From Lichenicoccus sp964247695 (lineage in GTDB: Bacteria > Pseudomonadota > Alphaproteobacteria > Acetobacterales > Acetobacteraceae), in contig CAXTVI010000019.1 of assembly GCA_964247695.1 (NCBI GenBank), positions 1 through 64,000 of the forward strand: a stretch of 64,000 bases of DNA. The letters run 5' to 3'. Of the stretch, positions 60,181 to 64,000 are shown in pieces. The notes below the pieces were generated by a model. That model was not told the DNA's origin. It was given only the letters and a program-made list of their open reading frames with translations, and ran no database searches. How positions within the stretch are numbered: position 1 is the first letter of the stretch; each line of letters opens with the position of its first letter. The position numbers and the translations under genes were made by a program.

Positions 60181-63100
60181 CTACCGGAAGTCCCGAGTCG
60201 GCACCTTGATGCCCGATCCGAGTCGCAGGTCCGGCACATAGATGTCGCGTGGCGGCCGGCCCATCGGAGCTTTCTCGTCGCGGGCGTCCGGCGCGCCCGG
60301 ATGCGTGGCGGCATCCCCACGACCGTGCTGGATCGGGAACCTGCCATCCTGCAGGCCGACACTGCGCAGCAGGCCGGTCAGGTCCTCCAGCCGGTCGGTC
60401 ACCACGTGGATCACCTCGCCCTCGCGCTGCACCTTGCCGTGGCAGGCGATCATGCCGGCCGACAGCACCAGGCGACGCTGGCGCTCGAAGCGGTCCGGCC
60501 ACAGGATCAGGTTGGCGACCCCGGTCTCGTCCTCGATGGTGATGAACATCACCCCCTTGGCCGAACCGGGCTTCTGCCGCACCAGCACGATCCCGGGCAC
60601 CACCACCCGCCTGCCGTCGCGGATGTGGCGAAGGTCGCCGCAGGCGACCATGCCGGCTGCCTGCAGCGCGGGACGCAGGAACGAGACCGGATGCCGCCGC
60701 AGGCTCAGCCCGATGCTGCGATAGTCCTCCACCACCTCGCGCCCGTCGGTCATCGGCACCAGCGGCACCGCCGGCTCGACCAGTTCCGGCTGCGGCCGGC
60801 GCCCGGCATCGGCGGCGGCGAACAGCGGCAGCACGCTGTCGGCGAGGCCCTTGACCTGCCACAGCGCCTGCCGACGGTCGAGCCCGAGCGCTGTGAACGC
60901 ATCCGCCTCGGCGAGCCGTTCCAGGGCGGCGGCCGGGATATCGGCGCGCCGCCAGATCTCCTCGACGCTGCGATAGGGCGCGTCGCCACGATGCGTGACC
61001 AGTTGCGCGCCATGCTGGTTAGCCAGCCCCTTGGTCATGCGCAGGCCCAGCCGCAGCGCCAGGAACCGGCCGTTGCTCGGCTCAAGCGTGCAGTCCCAGC
61101 GCGACGCATTGACACAGACCGGCCGTACCTCGACGCCATGCTCGCGCGCATCCCGCACCACCTGCGCCGGCGCATAGAAGCCCATCGGCTGGCTGTTCAG
61201 CAGCGCCGCGCAGAACGCATCCGGATGGTGGCATTTCATCCAGGACGAGGCATAGGCGATCAGCGCGAACGAGGCCGCGTGGCTCTCCGGAAACCCGTAC
61301 GAGCCAAAGCCCTCGAGCTGGCTGAAGGTGCGCTCGGCAAACTCCCGTTCATACCCCTTCGCAATCATGCCGCCGATCAGCTTGTCGCGGAAATGGCTGA
61401 CGCCGCCGGTGAACTTGAAGGTGGCCATCGAGCGGCGCAGCTGGTCCGCCTCCCCCGGCGTGAAGCCGGCGCAGTGGATCGCCACCTGCATCGCCTGCTC
61501 CTGGAACAGCGGCACGCCGAGCGTCTTGCCGAGCACCCGGCGCAGTTCCTCCTTGGGATACGTAACCGCTTCCTTGTTCTCCCGGCGGCGCAGGTACGGG
61601 TGCACCATGTCACCCTGGATCGGGCCGGGCCGCACGATCGCCACCTGCACCACGAGATCGTAGAAGGTGGTCGGCTTCAGCCGTGGCAGCATCGACATCT
61701 GCGCCCGGCTCTCGATCTGGAAGGTGCCGAGCGTGTCGGCGCGCCGGATCATTTCGTAGGTGGCCGGATCCTCGGCCGGAATGGTGGCGACATCCAGGCT
61801 GATCCCGCGATGCTGCTCGACCAGCTCGAACGAGCGGCGCATGCAGCCGAGCATGCCGAGGCCGAGCACGTCGACCTTCATGAAGCGCAGGGCGTCGATA
61901 TCGTCCTTGTCCCACTCGATCACCTGCCGGTCGGTCATCGAAGCAGGCTCGATCGGCACCAGGTCGGAGAGGCAGTCCTGGGTCAGCACGAAGCCGCCCG
62001 GATGGGTGCCGAGCTGGCGCGGAAACCCGATCAGCACGCGGGCGATCTGCAGGGTGAGTTGCAGCCTGCGGTCCGCGAGGTTGAGGTTGAGCTGCTCGGC
62101 ATGCTCTTCGAGCACGCTGTCGCCGGACCAGGCCGAGACCTGGCCGGCGAGCGCTCCGGTCACGTCCTCGGGCAGCCCCATCACCTTGCCGACGTCGCGT
62201 ATGGCGCCGCGCGCGCGGAACCGCATGACGGTGGCGCACAGCGCTGCGCGGTCGCGCCCGTAGCGGGCATAGACCCACTGGATCACCTCCTCGCGCCGCT
62301 CGGACTCGAAATCGACGTCGATGTCCGGCGGTTCGCGCCGTTCCGCCGACACGAAGCGCTCGAACAGCAGGCCGCTGCGCACCGGATCGATCGAGGTGAT
62401 GCCGAGCACGTAGCAGACCGCCGAGTTGGCCGCCGACCCGCGACCCTGGCACAGTATGTCCTGCGAACGCGCATACCGGACGATGCTGTGCACGGTCAGG
62501 AAATATGGCGCGTAGTCCAGGTCCGCGATCAGCCGCAGCTCGTGCCGGAGCTGCTTCTCCACATCGGCGGGTAGCCCGTCCGGATAGCGCAGCGGCAGGC
62601 TGGCTGTGACCTGCCGCTCCAGGGCCTGCTGCGGGGTCTCGCCCTGTACCTCGGCCTCGTCGGGATACTGGTAGCGCAGCTCCGACAGCGAGAACCGGCA
62701 GCGATCGGCGATCTCCGAGGTGCGGTCAAGGGCTTCGGGATAGGCCGAAAACAGCCGCGCCATCTCGCCTGGCGCCTTCAGGTGCCGGTCGGTGAACCGC
62801 TCGCGCCGGAACCCGGCTGCGTCGATGGTGCAGCCCTCGCGTATGCAGGTCACCACGTCCTGCAGGATGCGCCGCTCCGGGATGTGGTGCAGCACGTCGC
62901 CGGTCACCACCGTCGGCACGCCGGCTGCCTGCGCGAGGCCGGAAAGCTGCCGCAGCCGGACCGCATCGCCCGGGCGCCGACGCAGGCCGAGCGAGAGATG
63001 GCAGCGCCCGTCGAAATCGCGGCGCAGGCGACGCAACTCTTGGGCCAGCCGGTCGTCGGGCGCATCCGGCAGCAGCACCAGCAGCAGCCCCTCGCCATGC

Positions 63101-63444
63101 GCCGCCAGATCCTTCCAGGCCAGATCGCAACCGCCCTTGCCGGTACGGCCCTTTCCCAGCGTCAGCAGCCGGCACAGGCGGCCGTAGCCGGCGCGATCCA
63201 TCGGATAGGCCAACACCGGCAGCCCGTCGGACAGGTCGAGCCGGCAGCCGACGATCAGCCGGATGCCGACCTCCTCGGCGCGGGCATGCGCACGCGCGAT
63301 GCCGGCCAGGGTGTTGTGGTCGGTGATCGCGATCGCCTGCAGGCCGAGATCCCTGGCCTGCACGAACAGCTCCTCGACATGGCTGGCGCCACGCAGGAAC
63401 GAGTAGTTCGACGTCACCTGCAGCTCGACATAATCGCCCATCAT
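60181..63444 (-). CDS. dnaE2: Error-prone DNA polymerase DnaE2 (ImuC)
   Basis: A 1087-aa C-family polymerase of the DnaE2/ImuC type, which carries out damage-induced mutagenesis with ImuB. The N-terminal PHP domain is recognisable (YVELQVTSNYSFLRGASHVE, AIAITDHNTLAGIARAHAR), then QGRGSAANSAVCYVLGITS near 335, the catalytic aspartates in PDIDVDFESERREEV near 375, YGFPESHAASFALIAYASSW near 720 and a C-terminal OB domain (VVVPGIVLVRQKPGSAKGVMF). The length is typical. Start codons at 63444 and 63441 are equivalent. It follows the 79-aa gene by 3 bp. Confidence 0.96.
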   Translation of the reverse strand: MMGDYVELQVTSNYSFLRGASHVEELFVQARDLGLQAIAITDHNTLAGIARAHARAEEVGIRLIVGCRLDLSDGLPVLAYPMDRAGYGRLCRLLTLGKGRTGKGGCDLAWKDLAAHGEGLLLVLLPDAPDDRLAQELRRLRRDFDGRCHLSLGLRRRPGDAVRLRQLSGLAQAAGVPTVVTGDVLHHIPERRILQDVVTCIREGCTIDAAGFRRERFTDRHLKAPGEMARLFSAYPEALDRTSEIADRCRFSLSELRYQYPDEAEVQGETPQQALERQVTASLPLRYPDGLPADVEKQLRHELRLIADLDYAPYFLTVHSIVRYARSQDILCQGRGSAANSAVCYVLGITSIDPVRSGLLFERFVSAERREPPDIDVDFESERREEVIQWVYARYGRDRAALCATVMRFRARGAIRDVGKVMGLPEDVTGALAGQVSAWSGDSVLEEHAEQLNLNLADRRLQLTLQIARVLIGFPRQLGTHPGGFVLTQDCLSDLVPIEPASMTDRQVIEWDKDDIDALRFMKVDVLGLGMLGCMRRSFELVEQHRGISLDVATIPAEDPATYEMIRRADTLGTFQIESRAQMSMLPRLKPTTFYDLVVQVAIVRPGPIQGDMVHPYLRRRENKEAVTYPKEELRRVLGKTLGVPLFQEQAMQVAIHCAGFTPGEADQLRRSMATFKFTGGVSHFRDKLIGGMIAKGYEREFAERTFSQLEGFGSYGFPESHAASFALIAYASSWMKCHHPDAFCAALLNSQPMGFYAPAQVVRDAREHGVEVRPVCVNASRWDCTLEPSNGRFLALRLGLRMTKGLANQHGAQLVTHRGDAPYRSVEEIWRRADIPAAALERLAEADAFTALGLDRRQALWQVKGLADSVLPLFAAADAGRRPQPELVEPAVPLVPMTDGREVVEDYRSIGLSLRRHPVSFLRPALQAAGMVACGDLRHIRDGRRVVVPGIVLVRQKPGSAKGVMFITIEDETGVANLILWPDRFERQRRLVLSAGMIACHGKVQREGEVIHVVTDRLEDLTGLLRSVGLQDGRFPIQHGRGDAATHPGAPDARDEKAPMGRPPRDIYVPDLRLGSGIKVPTRDFR

Positions 63445-63447
63445 CGG

Positions 63448-63687
63448 TCAGTCCGCGTTCGGATGCCGGTGCCGCGTGGTGGACGGCGCGCTGGCATCGG
63501 GGCGCTTCATCAGCACGTAGCCGGATCGTTCCAGATGCTGCACCAGCCGCTCGGCGGTGATGCGCGCCATCGCATCGTCGGCATGCCGCACGCGCTTGCG
63601 GCCATCGTAACGCAGCGCGAACGACAGGCTCTGCTCGATCTCCTCGTGGCTGGCTGGGCGCAGGTCGAGTTTGTCGTCGTCACTCAT
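63448..63687 (-). CDS. Small hypothetical protein between imuB and dnaE2
   Basis: A 79-aa charged protein (MSDDDKLDLRPASHEEIEQS, then LSFALRYDGRKRVRHADDAMAR, seen in part, and LVQHLERSGYVLMKRP). It is tightly packed, 9 bp after the imuB stop and 3 bp before dnaE2, and uses codons like its neighbours, so it is likely expressed. It has no recognised motif. Its position suggests an accessory role in translesion synthesis or a structural partner of the mutasome; that is inference. Confidence 0.8.
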   Translation of the reverse strand: MSDDDKLDLRPASHEEIEQSLSFALRYDGRKRVRHADDAMARITAERLVQHLERSGYVLMKRPDASAPSTTRHRHPNAD

Positions 63688-63696
63688 GCTATCTCG

Positions 63697-64000
63697 TCAA
63701 AAAAGACCGTGCAGGAACCATGCGAGTTGCCCGGTGGCGGGATCGACACCGTCACCCTGGCGGAATAGCCAGAAGCGCCGCCCGTGCTGGTTCTCGACGA
63801 TCCAGTAGTCGCGCACCGCTGCGATCTCGCCGGCGTGCTGCCACCATTCGCCGTGGATACGCTCCGGACCGTCGGCGCGTGCGATGCGGTGGCGCACCCG
63901 GCGCCAGGTGAAGGCACGCGGCGGATGGTCCGGCATCATCGCCATCGCCTCGACCGGCTCGGGCGGATCGAGCAGGCGCACCGGCCTTGGCCACACAGAC
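63697..64000 (-). CDS. imuB: ImuB (Y-family polymerase-like), C-terminal fragment
   Basis: The 5' part lies beyond the window. The visible ~100 residues match the ImuB C-terminal domain: RPVRLLDPPEPVEAMAMMPD, FTWRRVRHRIARADGPERIH, WWQHAGEIAAVRDYWIVEN and RRFWLFRQGDGV, ending WFLHGLF. ImuB is a catalytically inactive Y-family polymerase that bridges DnaE2, ImuA and the beta clamp. It is the upstream gene of the dnaE2 operon seen here; imuA and any LexA site would lie outside. Confidence 0.9.
   Translation of the reverse strand, partial: SVWPRPVRLLDPPEPVEAMAMMPDHPPRAFTWRRVRHRIARADGPERIHGEWWQHAGEIAAVRDYWIVENQHGRRFWLFRQGDGVDPATGQLAWFLHGLF

Overview
The window is a high-GC chromosomal segment with dense, overlapping operons and many ATGA/TGATG stop-start junctions. 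The gene content points to an alphaproteobacterium, most likely of the Acetobacteraceae: phosphoketolase, PoxB-type pyruvate:quinone oxidoreductase, PaoABC-type aldehyde oxidoreductase, gluconate-dehydrogenase-like oxidoreductases, an urt urea transporter and an ImuB/DnaE2 mutasome. The family assignment is inference; there is no rRNA or other taxonomic marker.

Layout. (1) 52-4190, minus: phosphoketolase and alpha-glucan phosphorylase, coupled by an ATGA overlap, with a perfect 16-bp palindrome upstream. (2) 4364-11389: surface carbohydrate genes, namely an OafA-like acyltransferase, a secreted GH5 glycosidase, an unrecognised 380-aa protein, WecB-type UDP-GlcNAc 2-epimerase, an FAD oxidoreductase and a divergent GT26 glycosyltransferase. 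(3) 11464-17027, plus: urtABCDE. A rearranged SnoaL-like remnant and a small protein follow. (4) 17753-21483, plus: paoABC-like molybdenum aldehyde oxidoreductase. (5) 21495-24153, minus: a JmjC/cupin-like oxygenase and a poxB-like gene. (6) 24359-32761, plus: a galactoside operon with ABC binding protein, two permeases, GH36 alpha-galactosidase, GH42 beta-galactosidase and an MFS carrier, but no ABC ATPase. (7) 32796-34082: an LpxL/HtrB-like acyltransferase and a small hypothetical gene.

(8) 34060-53797, minus: a hybrid NRPS/PKS gene cluster, the most interesting part of the window. Transcription runs JmjC/cupin oxygenase, Sfp-type phosphopantetheinyl transferase, second JmjC/cupin oxygenase, MOP-family flippase, A-T loading protein, KS-AT-ACP-aminotransferase-C-A-T megasynthase, C-A*-T-TE protein, alpha/beta hydrolase. 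The aminotransferase lies where a ketoreductase would normally act, so the expected early intermediate is an amino acid extended by malonate and then aminated, that is a beta,gamma-diamino acid. The last adenylation domain (A*) has lost nearly all catalytic motifs. The terminal thioesterase carries Cys in place of the nucleophilic Ser. Two oxygenases of one family are encoded at the upstream end, and a third copy sits beside poxB.

(9) 54048-57404, plus: an alpha/beta hydrolase fused to a gluconate-dehydrogenase-subunit-3-like domain, a GMC oxidoreductase and a NIPSNAP protein. (10) 57405-64000, minus: a DNA-damage operon with the ImuB C-terminus (cut by the window edge), a small conserved-looking protein, DnaE2, a UvrD-like helicase and a YedK/HMCES protein.

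No tRNA, rRNA, CRISPR array, transposase or integrase was recognised. No gene-free stretch exceeds 300 bp. Intergenic gaps of 200-265 bp occur at 5462-5704, 17028-17291 (pseudogene), 24154-24358, 49140-49357, 50816-51034 and 53798-54047.
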